Shown: one piece after another, positions 1 to 7,650 of the stretch | Layout: every line of letters begins with the position of its first letter | How positions within the stretch are numbered: position 1 is the first letter of the stretch | Source of the DNA: Gemmatimonadota bacterium | Lineage (GTDB): Bacteria > Latescibacterota > UBA2968 > UBA8231 | DNA length: 11,184 nucleotides | Assembly: GCA_009845645.1 (NCBI GenBank) | Contig: VXZF01000293.1 | Coordinates: 1 to 11,184, forward strand | Direction: 5' to 3' | The notes under the pieces: generated by a model | Databases searched by the model: none | What the model was told of the DNA's origin: nothing | The model's input: only the letters and a program-made list of their open reading frames with translations | Position numbers and translations under genes: made by a program

Positions 1-1280
1 TCGATTCCCCGGGTCGGCTCATCGACGAGCAGCACCCGCAAGTTTTCCTTGAGCAGCCAGCGGGCCAGCAGCGCCTTTTGCTGATTGCCGCCGCTGAGCC
101 GTGCGATGGTCTGCTCTTGGTCGGGGGGACGCAGGCGCAGGCGTGCGACGAGTGCGCCGACTTGCTGCCGCTCCATGCCTACCTGCACGTGGCCGGCGCG
201 GCAGAATTGCTCTAAGGCTGCGACGCTTGAGTTTGCACGCACGCTCTGCTGCGCGAAAAGGCCGTCGGCCCGGCGATCTTCTGGCACTAGTCCCAAGCCG
301 AGGGTGCGCGCCTGCGGCGGTGCGTTCGCTGGTACGGCGACTCCGTCGATGGTGATGGTTCCGGCGCGGCGGCGATCTGCGCCCATCACGGCTCGCGCTA
401 GTTCCGTCCGTCCCGCGCCCATCAGCCCGGAAAATCCGACGATTTCCCCAGCGCACACCCGGAAGGAAATATCCTGCACCCGGTCCGTGGTCAGTCCTTC
501 TACTTCCAGCGCACACGGCCCCGGCGTGCGATCGGCCGCGGGAAAACCCTGCCCCAGCTCCCGTCCGACCATCAGGGCGATAAGCTGCTCTTCGTCGAGG
601 TCGACGGCTGGCTCGCAAGCGACGCGCTCTCCGTCGCGCAAGACCGTCACCCGGTCGGCCAGCGCCATGACCTCGGCGAGCTTGTGCGATACATAGACCA
701 CGCCGACGCCTCGCGCCTTGAGCCGGGCAATGAGCGCAAAGAGCTTGTCGATCTCGCGCGTACTCAGGGCCGAGGTAGGCTCGTCCATGATGATTACTTG
801 GGCGTCGCAGGCCAGCGCCCGCGCGATCTCGACCAATTGCTGCGCGGCCACGCCGAGGTGACCGACCTTGGTCTGCGGATCAACCGCTAGCCCTACCTCG
901 GCCAATAGCGTTGCCGAAGCAGCGTAGAGCGCATTCCACTGGACGCGCCCACCGCGCCCGTGCGGCAGGCGACCGAAGAACAGATTCTCGGCCACCGATA
1001 GCGAAGGGACTAACTCTAATTCTTGATAAACGACCGCAAGGCCGTGGTCTATGGCTTGACGCGGATGGCGAATATCTACGGGGCGGCCCGCGATCTGGTA
1101 GCGTCCCTGGTCGCGGTGGTACACGCCGGCCGCGATTTTGATCAAGGTGCTTTTGCCAGCGCCATTTTCGCCGACCAGGGCGTGGACTTCTCCTGGCCGC
1201 ACTTCAAAGCCAACGCCCTTGAGTGCATAGACGCCGGGGAAGCGCTTGTGGATATCTTCTAGGGAGAGCAGCGGCGTCAT
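1..1280 (-). CDS. CUT2-type sugar ABC transporter ATP-binding protein (RbsA/XylG/MglA-like), C-terminus cut by window edge
   Basis: This cytoplasmic ATPase has two nucleotide-binding domains in one chain and powers ribose/xylose/galactose-type importers. My translation from ATG at 1280-1278 stays open to base 1, giving 426 visible residues. The family is usually about 500 residues, so roughly the last 75 are missing. NBD1 shows Walker A G37-T45 (GENGAGKST), Q-loop Q86, a signature-like LGVAAQQ at 142-148, Walker B ending D166-E167 in IIMDEPTSAL, and switch H199. NBD2 shows the degenerate Walker A typical of CUT2 (GLMGAGRTEL), signature LSGGNQQK near 395-402, then VDEPTRGI at the edge. The start codon shares an ATGA with the stop of the upstream permease gene, so translation is probably coupled; no Shine-Dalgarno is visible. 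The family call is firm; the sugar is unknown. Confidence 0.93.
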   Translation of the reverse strand, partial: MTPLLSLEDIHKRFPGVYALKGVGFEVRPGEVHALVGENGAGKSTLIKIAAGVYHRDQGRYQIAGRPVDIRHPRQAIDHGLAVVYQELELVPSLSVAENLFFGRLPHGRGGRVQWNALYAASATLLAEVGLAVDPQTKVGHLGVAAQQLVEIARALACDAQVIIMDEPTSALSTREIDKLFALIARLKARGVGVVYVSHKLAEVMALADRVTVLRDGERVACEPAVDLDEEQLIALMVGRELGQGFPAADRTPGPCALEVEGLTTDRVQDISFRVCAGEIVGFSGLMGAGRTELARAVMGADRRRAGTITIDGVAVPANAPPQARTLGLGLVPEDRRADGLFAQQSVRANSSVAALEQFCRAGHVQVGMERQQVGALVARLRLRPPDQEQTIARLSGGNQQKALLARWLLKENLRVLLVDEPTRGI

Positions 1281-2248
1281 GTCGGGGGAGCGAGTAACCG
1301 CCGCAGGAGGCTTTGCTTGCGGCGGGTATCCAGATACACAGCGAGGATAATTACCGCACCGCGCGCAATGTCGTGGTAGAAGGACGACACGTTCAACAGC
1401 ACTAGGCCGTTGGAGAGCACCGTCAGAATCAGGATGCCAATAAAAGCACCGCCGAGCGTACCCACGCCGCCCGTCAGGCTGATGCCGCCCAAGATCACCG
1501 CGGCGATCACCTGCAACTCAAACCCCAGACCGGCATTCGGCTGTCCAGAGTTGAGACGCGAGGCCAAGATAAAGGCGCTCAGCGCCGCCAGTACTCCGCC
1601 AAGCACAAAGACCAAGACGCGCGTGCGGTCGACGGCCAAGCCTGCGAGCCGCGCCGCTTGGATGTTGCCGCCGATGGCGTAGATATAGCGGCCGAGGATG
1701 GTGTGGTGAAGGACGTAGTAAAACAGCCCCAAGAGGACAAAGGTCACCAGCACCGGGATCGGGATCGGCCCCAAGTGTCCGGTTCCCACTTCGATGAAGC
1801 CTTCTACTTTGCCTTGGATCGACACCGCTTGGGTGCTGACCATGGCTGCGCCACGCAAAATCGCCATCATGCCCAAGGTCGCGATTAGGGAGTTGATGCC
1901 GGCCTTGGTGACCAACAGTCCGTTGCACAGGCCGATGAATGCCCCGACAGCGAGTGCGGCGACGAGAGCCAGCGTTACGCTTTCAAACTGGTTGAGTACG
2001 GCCACGGCGATGATCCCGGCCACGGCTTGGGTCGAGCCGACGCTCAGGTCGATCTCGCCGAGCAGGATGATCATCACCATGCCTATTCCGGCGATGGCCA
2101 CCAGCGAGGCGTCGCGCAGCACGTTTTTGATATTGACGGCGGTAAAGAAGACCGGCGTCAGCAGGGAAATCCCCACGCAGAGCAAGATCAGCGCCAGCAA
2201 CAGCCCGGCCTGCTCGCTGTGGAGCATTCGCGACAGCAAGCGGCTCAT
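1277..2248 (-). CDS. CUT2-type sugar ABC transporter permease (RbsC-like)
   Basis: This inner-membrane permease of the BPD_transp_2 family probably forms the channel as a homodimer with the ATPase encoded just downstream. It has 323 residues, the usual length, with many hydrophobic segments. Family landmarks are GEIDLSVGS (64-72), an NGLLVTK...NSLIATLG stretch before the middle, YAIGGN..AARLAG, and a Gly-rich VILGGISLTGG...GGAFIG segment towards the C-terminus. The ATG overlaps the stop of the binding-protein gene in an ATGA (2245-2248), and the stop overlaps the ATPase start in a second ATGA (1277-1280). No Shine-Dalgarno is visible, so translational coupling is likely. The C-terminus is basic (DTRRKQSLLRR), as expected for a cytoplasmic tail. 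Substrate cannot be read from the permease. Confidence 0.93.
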   Translation of the reverse strand: MSRLLSRMLHSEQAGLLLALILLCVGISLLTPVFFTAVNIKNVLRDASLVAIAGIGMVMIILLGEIDLSVGSTQAVAGIIAVAVLNQFESVTLALVAALAVGAFIGLCNGLLVTKAGINSLIATLGMMAILRGAAMVSTQAVSIQGKVEGFIEVGTGHLGPIPIPVLVTFVLLGLFYYVLHHTILGRYIYAIGGNIQAARLAGLAVDRTRVLVFVLGGVLAALSAFILASRLNSGQPNAGLGFELQVIAAVILGGISLTGGVGTLGGAFIGILILTVLSNGLVLLNVSSFYHDIARGAVIILAVYLDTRRKQSLLRRLLAPPT

Positions 2249-3234
2249 TGCTGCATCAAGGCCCGCACCGCATCCACCTTGAGCGCGAAGGGCGGTTCGG
2301 TACTCGTGTCGTAGAAGCGGCTGATATTGTCGCGGGTAACGACAATGGTTGGGGTTTCGTAGTGGGGAGGTAGCTGCTCGCCACGTGATAGTTGCACGGC
2401 CGCATCGATGAGTGCGCTTCCGACGAAATTCGGGAACATCGCTAGGGCCGCCGCGTAAGGCGTGTCGCCGGTGAGGGCCGTCTGGCCCACGGTCCCCTCG
2501 AAGCCGAAGCCGATTGCGGTTAGGGCCGCTTCGTCCAACCCGGCCGCCTTGTAGGCTGCCATGCCGCCGGTCGTCGAATCGTCGTTGATGCCATAGATAA
2601 CGTTGATTTGCGGGTTGGCCGTCAGCGCGTCCTGCGCCACCTTGAATGCCTTTTCCTTGAGGCCCTGTCCATCAACTTCTTGGATGATCTCATGGGTCAG
2701 CCCCGAAGTGGCGAGCGCGTCTTTGAAGCCATCGACCCGCTGCCGGCAGTCCTCAAAGTTGGGGAAGCCGACGATGAGGATTTTGGGATCGAGGCCCTTT
2801 TCCGCCGCGTAGCTGGCAAACCACTCGCCGGCCTTGACCCCACCCGCGTAGTTGTCGATTCCCACGTAGCTGACGGCCTCGGATACGGGGTTGGACTCGG
2901 TAATCACCTTGGTCCCTGCGGCTTTGGCCTGCCGCACTATCGGCCCCATTGCCTTGGCGTCCACCGGCGATAGGATCAGCACCTCGACCCCTTGGGCAAG
3001 CAGGTTTTCGGCCTTGGAGATTTGCGCGGCCACGTCGAGGTTGGCATCGGCGACGATCAGCTCGACATCCAACTCGGCTGCCCGCGCTGTCGCTGACTTG
3101 CTGATGTTTTGATACCACTCGTGCGACATGAAGTTGATAACGTAGCCGATTTTGAGTTTATCGGGCGCGTCGTCCGGCTGCCCGCAGGCGGCGATCAATA
3201 GGGCGCACAGCAGCCATGCTTTAGTCTTACTCAT
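2245..3234 (-). CDS. CUT2-type sugar-binding lipoprotein (RbsB-like, Peripla_BP_4)
   Basis: This is the extracytoplasmic substrate-binding subunit of the CUT2 importer, 329 residues. The N-terminus is a short lipoprotein signal with lipobox I-A-A-C, giving lipidated C17. The mature part opens with KIGYVINFMSHEWYQNI, the classic first strand and helix of ribose-type binding proteins. ILSPVDAKA follows, then VGIDNYAGG, and IYGINDDSTTGG in the second lobe, all typical of periplasmic-binding/LacI-like folds. An AGGAG (3240-3244) sits 5 nt before the ATG and touches the stop of the MalG-like gene, tying the CUT1 and CUT2 halves into one transcript. Its last codon overlaps the permease start. Ribose, xylose, galactose, autoinducer-2 or an inositol are all possible ligands; nothing seen chooses between them. 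Confidence 0.92.
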   Translation of the reverse strand: MSKTKAWLLCALLIAACGQPDDAPDKLKIGYVINFMSHEWYQNISKSATARAAELDVELIVADANLDVAAQISKAENLLAQGVEVLILSPVDAKAMGPIVRQAKAAGTKVITESNPVSEAVSYVGIDNYAGGVKAGEWFASYAAEKGLDPKILIVGFPNFEDCRQRVDGFKDALATSGLTHEIIQEVDGQGLKEKAFKVAQDALTANPQINVIYGINDDSTTGGMAAYKAAGLDEAALTAIGFGFEGTVGQTALTGDTPYAAALAMFPNFVGSALIDAAVQLSRGEQLPPHYETPTIVVTRDNISRFYDTSTEPPFALKVDAVRALMQQ

Positions 3235-3242
3235 TCGTTCTC

Positions 3243-4082
3243 CTATCCCTTTACGGCACCAGCCGTCAATCCCTGGACAAAGTACCGCTGCAATCCCACG
3301 AAGAGCGCGATTGGCGGCAGGCTAAAAATCAGCGATGCGGCGAATAGCTGGTCGTATTTGTTGACGTATTGTCCCAAAAACGCCGCGCGCAGCCCCACCG
3401 GAATGGTTAGGGCCTGCGATTTGGTAAACACAAAAGCGAACAAGAATTCATTCCACGAAAGCAAAAACGCAAAAGTCCCCACTGCCACGATCGCCGGTGC
3501 GGCCAGTGGCAAGACGATTCGGTAGAGTAGCTGGAGGCGGTTGCAGCCGTCGATGAGCGCGGCTTGCTCTAGATCGGTGGGGATGGCGCGGAAATAGCCG
3601 TTGAGCAGCCAAGTGCAAAACGGGATGGCAAAGCCCGTGTAGATCAGTACCATGCCCACATGCGTGTCGAGCAAGCCGAACGAGCGAATCACCTGAAAGA
3701 GCGGGATGAGGATCGAAGAGCCGGGCAGCATTTGCGACATTACCACCACCATCAGCAACAAGGTGTTGCCGCGAAAGCGGAAGCGGGCAAAGGCATACGC
3801 CGCGCAGACGCTAAACGCGAGGGCGATCAGGGCCGTGGAAAGGGAAATTACCATGCTGTTGGCAAAGTACTTCACAAACGGCCCGGTGTCCCACATCTCG
3901 ATGTACGCATGGAAGGTGAGAGAGCGGGGGAAGACCAGCGGCGGAGTGCGGGTCATCTCGGACAGGGGACGCATGGAAGTGGTCACCACCCATATCAGCG
4001 GCATCACCAGCGCGAGTACGAAAACCGAGCCTAAGCCGTAGGCGAGATAGGCGCGGACCTTTTCTTGGGTTTTAATTCGCAT
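3243..4082 (-). CDS. CUT1-type sugar ABC transporter permease (MalG-like)
   Basis: This inner-membrane permease should pair with the MalF-like protein encoded just upstream. From the preferred ATG it has 279 residues with about six membrane segments. The EAA loop that docks the ATPase is clear: E172-Q-A-A-L-I-D-G-C, ending in LPLAAPAI near 191-198. The C-terminus reads QGLTAGAVKG, the standard MalG-type ending. An upstream GTG at 4088 would add two residues, but AGGAGG at 4090-4095 lies only 1 nt from it and a proper 7 nt from the ATG at 4082. The gene overlaps the MalF-like gene by 11 bases. The presence of an EAA motif distinguishes it from the CUT2 permease further downstream and implies a separate MalK/UgpC-type ATPase, which is not in the window. 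Confidence 0.93.
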   Translation of the reverse strand: MRIKTQEKVRAYLAYGLGSVFVLALVMPLIWVVTTSMRPLSEMTRTPPLVFPRSLTFHAYIEMWDTGPFVKYFANSMVISLSTALIALAFSVCAAYAFARFRFRGNTLLLMVVVMSQMLPGSSILIPLFQVIRSFGLLDTHVGMVLIYTGFAIPFCTWLLNGYFRAIPTDLEQAALIDGCNRLQLLYRIVLPLAAPAIVAVGTFAFLLSWNEFLFAFVFTKSQALTIPVGLRAAFLGQYVNKYDQLFAASLIFSLPPIALFVGLQRYFVQGLTAGAVKG

Positions 4083-4977
4083 CCCCACTCCTCCTCTCCG
4101 CGCGGAAGAGCACGCGGATGAAGACGATGCTCAGTGCCAACAAAAAGAGCAGCAGGATCAGCGCCGCGGCTGCGCCCTTGCCGAGCCGCAGGTGTTCGAA
4201 GGCGATGCGATAGACTGTAATCGGCACCACCTGCGTGGCCTTGGCTGGGCCGCCCTCGGTCATTATGAAGATCAGCGCGAAGTCGTTGACCATCCAGATG
4301 GTGGCGAAGAGGAAGACCACCCCGATTACGTGTTTGAGCTGCGGCAGGGTCACGTGGAAGAAACGCCCGAACACATTGGCCCCATCGACGTGCGCGGCCT
4401 CATACAGCTCGGCGGACACTCCCTGCAAACCCGCCAGCAGCATGATGGTGATGTAGGGCATGAAGCGCCAGACATTGGCCACCACCACTGCGCCCATAGC
4501 CGCGTCTGGCTGCGCCAGCCAAGGGACATTGGCGTCGATGAAGCCGAGGCTTAGGAGCGTGTGATTGACGAGGCCGAAGCTGTCGTGGAAGAGCCAGCGC
4601 CACATGTAGCCGGTTACGACCGGGGCGATGGCCCAGGGGATGAGCAGAAAGCCGGTAAAGACGGGCCGATACTTCTTGATCTCGTTGAAGATCAACGCCA
4701 TCCCCAAGCCTAGGACGAAAGCGACTGGCAGGGAGTAGAGCGTAAAGCGCACTGAACTCCAGATGCTGTTGACAAAGGTGCGGCTGCCGAAGAGCTTGGC
4801 GTAGTGAGTCAGGCCGATGAACTCGTCGCCGGCCCCTCGGAAGAGCTTCACCTTGTACAAGCTCATGATCAGGTTGCTGAACACTGGGTAGAGAATGACG
4901 ACCGCCAAGACCAGCAGGGCCGGCAGCAAGAAATAGTACGGCGTCAGATTTTTGCGCAGTGCGCCTCTAGTAATCAC
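4072..4977 (-). CDS. CUT1-type sugar ABC transporter permease (MalF/UgpA-like)
   Basis: This is the first permease of the CUT1 importer, 301 residues. The N-terminus has a basic stretch followed by the hydrophobic PYYFLLPALLVLAVVILYPV, typical of the LacF/UgpA group, which lacks the long MalF periplasmic loop. The EAA loop is E193-A-A-H-V-D-G-A, ending at P212. The later IMTEGGPAKAT...VYRIAFE segment is a family hallmark. Translation starts at GTG (4977-4975), inside the last codons of the upstream binding-protein gene (11-base overlap). GAGG at 4984-4987 is spaced 6 nt from it. Function as a heterodimer with the MalG-like protein follows from family knowledge. The transported sugar is unknown. 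Confidence 0.93.
   Translation of the reverse strand: MITRGALRKNLTPYYFLLPALLVLAVVILYPVFSNLIMSLYKVKLFRGAGDEFIGLTHYAKLFGSRTFVNSIWSSVRFTLYSLPVAFVLGLGMALIFNEIKKYRPVFTGFLLIPWAIAPVVTGYMWRWLFHDSFGLVNHTLLSLGFIDANVPWLAQPDAAMGAVVVANVWRFMPYITIMLLAGLQGVSAELYEAAHVDGANVFGRFFHVTLPQLKHVIGVVFLFATIWMVNDFALIFIMTEGGPAKATQVVPITVYRIAFEHLRLGKGAAAALILLLFLLALSIVFIRVLFRAERRSGDAN
4090..4095 (-). promoter_or_regulatory. Strong Shine-Dalgarno AGGAGG of the MalG-like gene
   Basis: AGGAGG on the minus strand, inside the end of the MalF-like coding sequence. It is 7 nt from ATG 4082-4080 but only 1 nt from GTG 4088-4086, so it decides in favour of the ATG start. Confidence 0.75.
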
Positions 4978-6235
4978 TCAATACCTCGTTTACTTCTTCG
5001 GCGGCAAAGTCTAGCGCTTCCTTGGGGCTTAGCGAGCCGGTCAGCGCCATATTGACCGCGTCGGCAATGTGCCGCTGGATTTGGGTGATCGCCGGATGCC
5101 CCGGCCAGCCCAGCCCATTGGCCCCGGCTGTGGCGAGTTGGTCCAAGTCGATGTAATCGGACTGCACGCCTTCGGCATAGGCGGCCTTTAGCGTGGGAAT
5201 GCCGCCCATGGTGGGGTTGGGGTTGCGCCAGACCGGATGGTCCAAATCCAGCGCCTTGACCACTTCCCAGGCTTCGTTGGGGACCTTTGTATAGCCCGTT
5301 ATGGCAATCATAATTACGTCGAGCAACGTCCGCGATGGATGCGGCTCCAGCGGCTCGGCCGGGCCGGGCACTTGCGCCAGCGCCAAATTGTTCAAATCGA
5401 AGTCGTAGTTGCCGTGGACGATATCCTGCCACCACGGCCCTTCAATCGACAGCGCGGCCTTGCCGGTTGACCAGTGTGCGGCGTTCTCGTCGAAGCGATA
5501 GGCTGCGCTGCCGGCCGGCAAATAACCCTTGTTTTTCATTTCTACTAGAAACTCCAACGCTGCTTGCCCGGCTAGGCCGTTAAAGGCAGCGGCAGACCAA
5601 TCCTCGTTAAAGACGCGCCCGCCCGCTTTGTACAGCAGCGGCAAAAAGCGGTAGGCCGTGTCCAGATTGACGCCCCCGGGCATGGTAAAAGGCTCGATCC
5701 CCGTGCCCGCGAATTGCGGACCCAGCGCCAACATCTCGTCCCAAGTCTTGGGCACTTCGAGGCCCATCCGCCCCATAATGTCGGTGTTGACTGCCAGCAC
5801 GAAGGGCAGCATGGTCACTGGCAAGCCGTAGTGCTTGCCGTCGTATTCGACCAGTTCCCAGACGTTGTCGAGGATGCGCTCCTTGACCTGAGGGAAATCG
5901 GGGAAATTCTCCAGTGCGTACAGTCCCCCTAACTCGCCGAACTCCACTGAGTACTTGTGATGCACCCGCACAATATCCGGCCCATCGCCGACGATGGTGG
6001 TGCTGATCAAGCTCTCGCGCTGCGTTGCCCAGTCGCGGAACTCCAGCTCGATTTGGATGTCGCTGCGCGCGGCGTTGAAGTCGGCCACGGCCTGCTGCAC
6101 CCATGCGCGCAGGCCCGGCACGCCCCCGAATTCCCACAACACCACCTTGGTCGGCTCGCCGGGACGCGGGCGGTCGTCGCCCCCGCAGGCTACTAGGCCC
6201 ACAAAGAGCGGGATGAGCATTCGTTTTACGTACAT
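4967..6235 (-). CDS. CUT1-type extracellular solute-binding lipoprotein, copy 2 (next to the permeases)
   Basis: This is a family 1 (MalE-like, SBP_bac_1) binding protein for a sugar or oligosaccharide, 422 residues. The signal MYVKRMLIPLFVGLVAC has lipobox L-V-A-C, giving lipidated C17. Features include KVVLWEFGG at the start of the mature lobe, FNAARSDIQIELEFRDWATQRES, PDIVRVHHKYSVEFGELGG, YRFLPLLYKAGGRVFNEDW, LSIEGPWWQDIV and a C-terminal LSPKEALDFAAEEVNEVLSDY. It is a close paralogue of the protein encoded immediately upstream: well over half the positions match by eye, with long identical blocks such as RVHHKYSVEFGELGG. The gene starts 18 bases after that gene's stop without a clear Shine-Dalgarno; M6 is an alternative start. 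It overlaps the MalF-like gene by 11 bases, so it is probably the primary partner of these permeases. Confidence 0.92.
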   Translation of the reverse strand: MYVKRMLIPLFVGLVACGGDDRPRPGEPTKVVLWEFGGVPGLRAWVQQAVADFNAARSDIQIELEFRDWATQRESLISTTIVGDGPDIVRVHHKYSVEFGELGGLYALENFPDFPQVKERILDNVWELVEYDGKHYGLPVTMLPFVLAVNTDIMGRMGLEVPKTWDEMLALGPQFAGTGIEPFTMPGGVNLDTAYRFLPLLYKAGGRVFNEDWSAAAFNGLAGQAALEFLVEMKNKGYLPAGSAAYRFDENAAHWSTGKAALSIEGPWWQDIVHGNYDFDLNNLALAQVPGPAEPLEPHPSRTLLDVIMIAITGYTKVPNEAWEVVKALDLDHPVWRNPNPTMGGIPTLKAAYAEGVQSDYIDLDQLATAGANGLGWPGHPAITQIQRHIADAVNMALTGSLSPKEALDFAAEEVNEVLSDY

Positions 6236-6253
6236 ACGAACAGCATACGCGGG

Positions 6254-7534
6254 TCAATAATCCTCCAAAATTTCATCCACTTCCTCGGCCGCTTGGTCGA
6301 GCGCCTCCTTGGGGGACAAGGTCCCGCTCAGCGCCATATTGACCGCGTCGGCCATCAGCCGCTGGATTTGCGTGACCGCCGGATGTCCAGGCCACGCTAG
6401 GCCGTTTTGTCCAGCCGCAGCCAGCACCTCGGCGTTGATGAAATTCGACTCGATCCCCGGGGCGTAGGCGATCTTCTGCGTGGGGAAGCCCAGCATCTCG
6501 GCGTTGGGGACGTGCCACTGCGGGTCGTCGAGCCACAGGGCCTTGATTACCGTCCAGGCCTCCTCTGGCGCTCGGGTATAGCCAGTGATTGCCACCATGA
6601 CCAAGTCTAGCAAGGTGCGCGGTGGATGCGGTCCGAGCGGCTGAGCCGGTCCGGGCAACCGGATCAACTGCAACTTCTCCACCGGGAAGTCGTAGTTGTT
6701 GGACACAATGTGCTGCCACCACGGCCCCTCAATCGACAGCGCCGCCTTTTCCGTACCCCACGTTGCCGCGTTCGCGTCAAAGGCATAGGCGGCACACGCT
6801 GGCGGCATAAAGCCTTGCTCCTTCATCGCCACGAGGAACTCCAGCGCCGAGGTCCCAGCCGGGCCGTTAAAGGCAGCCCGCGTCCAATCCTCGTTAAACA
6901 CTCTTCCTCCCGCCTTGTAGAGCAGGGGCAAGAAGCGGTAGGCCGTGTCTTGGTTCAGCCCCGCCGGCATGGTGAAGGCGAAAAGCCCCCGCTCCTTGAG
7001 CATCGGCCCCAACGCCAGCATATCCTCCCAAGTCTGGGGCACTTCCAACTCGTGCTCGGTCAATAGCGCTTTGTTCACCGCCATGATAAAGGGCAAAATC
7101 TGGATGGGCAGCCCAAAGTGCTGGCCTCCGTACGCGACGTGCTCCCACAGATTGTCGAGAATCCGCGCTTTGACTTGGGGGAAATCCGCAAACTGCTCCA
7201 GCGCGTATAGCCCGCCCAACTCGCCAAATTCCACTGAGTACTTGTGGTGGACGCGAATGATGTCCGGCCCCTCGCCGGCAATCGTCGAGGTAATCAGGCT
7301 CTCGCGCTGCGTGGCCCAATCCCGATTCTCGTAATCGACGCGGATGTCGTCTTGTGCGGCATTAAACCGGTTTACGGCCTGCCGCAACCCCCGATCCTGC
7401 TCCTCTACTCCTCCAAACATCCACATTGAAATCTGCACTGGCTCGCCGGGCACTCTTTCTCGGTCGGTCGTGCAGCCGCTAGCAAGCAGCGCCGCTAACG
7501 CGCAAAAACCCCATATCGCCATTGTGTATTTCAC
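6254..7534 (-). CDS. CUT1-type extracellular solute-binding lipoprotein, copy 1 (first gene of the operon)
   Basis: This SBP_bac_1-type binding protein has 426 residues and is the tandem paralogue of the gene that follows it. The signal peptide ends in L-A-S-G-C (C21). It shares DWATQRES, PDI-RVHHKYSVEFGELGGLYALE, TAYRFLPLLYKAGGRVFNEDW, KAALSIEGPWWQ and the C-terminal NMALSG-LSPKEALD-AAEEV with the other copy. The two differ mainly in parts of both lobes: LPIQILPFIMAVN versus LPVTMLPFVLAVN, and FPTQKIAYAPGIESNFIN versus IPTLKAAYAEGVQSDYID. The listed start is GTG (7534-7532); an ATG four codons in is the alternative. Neither has a visible Shine-Dalgarno, and a candidate promoter lies just upstream. 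Being first in the operon, it is likely the most strongly expressed. Whether it binds the same ligand as its twin is not visible. Confidence 0.92.
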   Translation of the reverse strand: MKYTMAIWGFCALAALLASGCTTDRERVPGEPVQISMWMFGGVEEQDRGLRQAVNRFNAAQDDIRVDYENRDWATQRESLITSTIAGEGPDIIRVHHKYSVEFGELGGLYALEQFADFPQVKARILDNLWEHVAYGGQHFGLPIQILPFIMAVNKALLTEHELEVPQTWEDMLALGPMLKERGLFAFTMPAGLNQDTAYRFLPLLYKAGGRVFNEDWTRAAFNGPAGTSALEFLVAMKEQGFMPPACAAYAFDANAATWGTEKAALSIEGPWWQHIVSNNYDFPVEKLQLIRLPGPAQPLGPHPPRTLLDLVMVAITGYTRAPEEAWTVIKALWLDDPQWHVPNAEMLGFPTQKIAYAPGIESNFINAEVLAAAGQNGLAWPGHPAVTQIQRLMADAVNMALSGTLSPKEALDQAAEEVDEILEDY

Positions 7535-7650
7535 GGCGGTTTATAGTAGCCAAAGCGCCAATGGCCCACAACACGGGCCGCGCTCGCTGGACACGTCTGG
7601 CCATATTACTTAACTAATGAGAGCCAACACTCAAACTCTGAACATGGATT
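7535..7650. promoter_or_regulatory. Divergent intergenic region between the uptake operon and the dehydrogenase operon
   Basis: These 116 bp separate the leftward transporter operon from the rightward operon, so both promoters and any shared operator must lie here unless transcription starts further away. It is more AT-rich than its flanks near 7603-7625. It holds an inverted repeat, GGCCC-7 nt-GGGCC, at 7563-7579 that overlaps the candidate -35 of the leftward promoter. No regulator gene is present in the window. Confidence 0.55.
7543..7571 (-). promoter_or_regulatory. Candidate sigma-70-like promoter for the transporter operon
   Basis: On the minus strand, TTGTGG (7566-7571) and TACTAT (7543-7548) are separated by exactly 17 nt. 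The matches are 3 of 6 to the -35 and 4 of 6 to the -10 consensus, so the call is weak. Transcription would begin within a few bases of the GTG at 7534, giving a leaderless or nearly leaderless message, which fits the missing Shine-Dalgarno. Confidence 0.3.

Noticed and set aside
19..618. Arg-rich 199-residue minus-strand frame
   Set aside because: It is a shadow of the ATPase gene in another frame, with biased composition and no domain.
4072..4977. MalF/MalG pair powered by the RbsA-like ATPase downstream
   Set aside because: CUT2 double-NBD ATPases pair with permeases lacking the EAA loop; nothing in the sequence supports cross-use.
5607..6257. Arg-rich minus-strand frame over the second binding protein
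   Set aside because: Out-of-frame shadow in GC-rich coding DNA; the overlapping solute-binding frame has clear family motifs.
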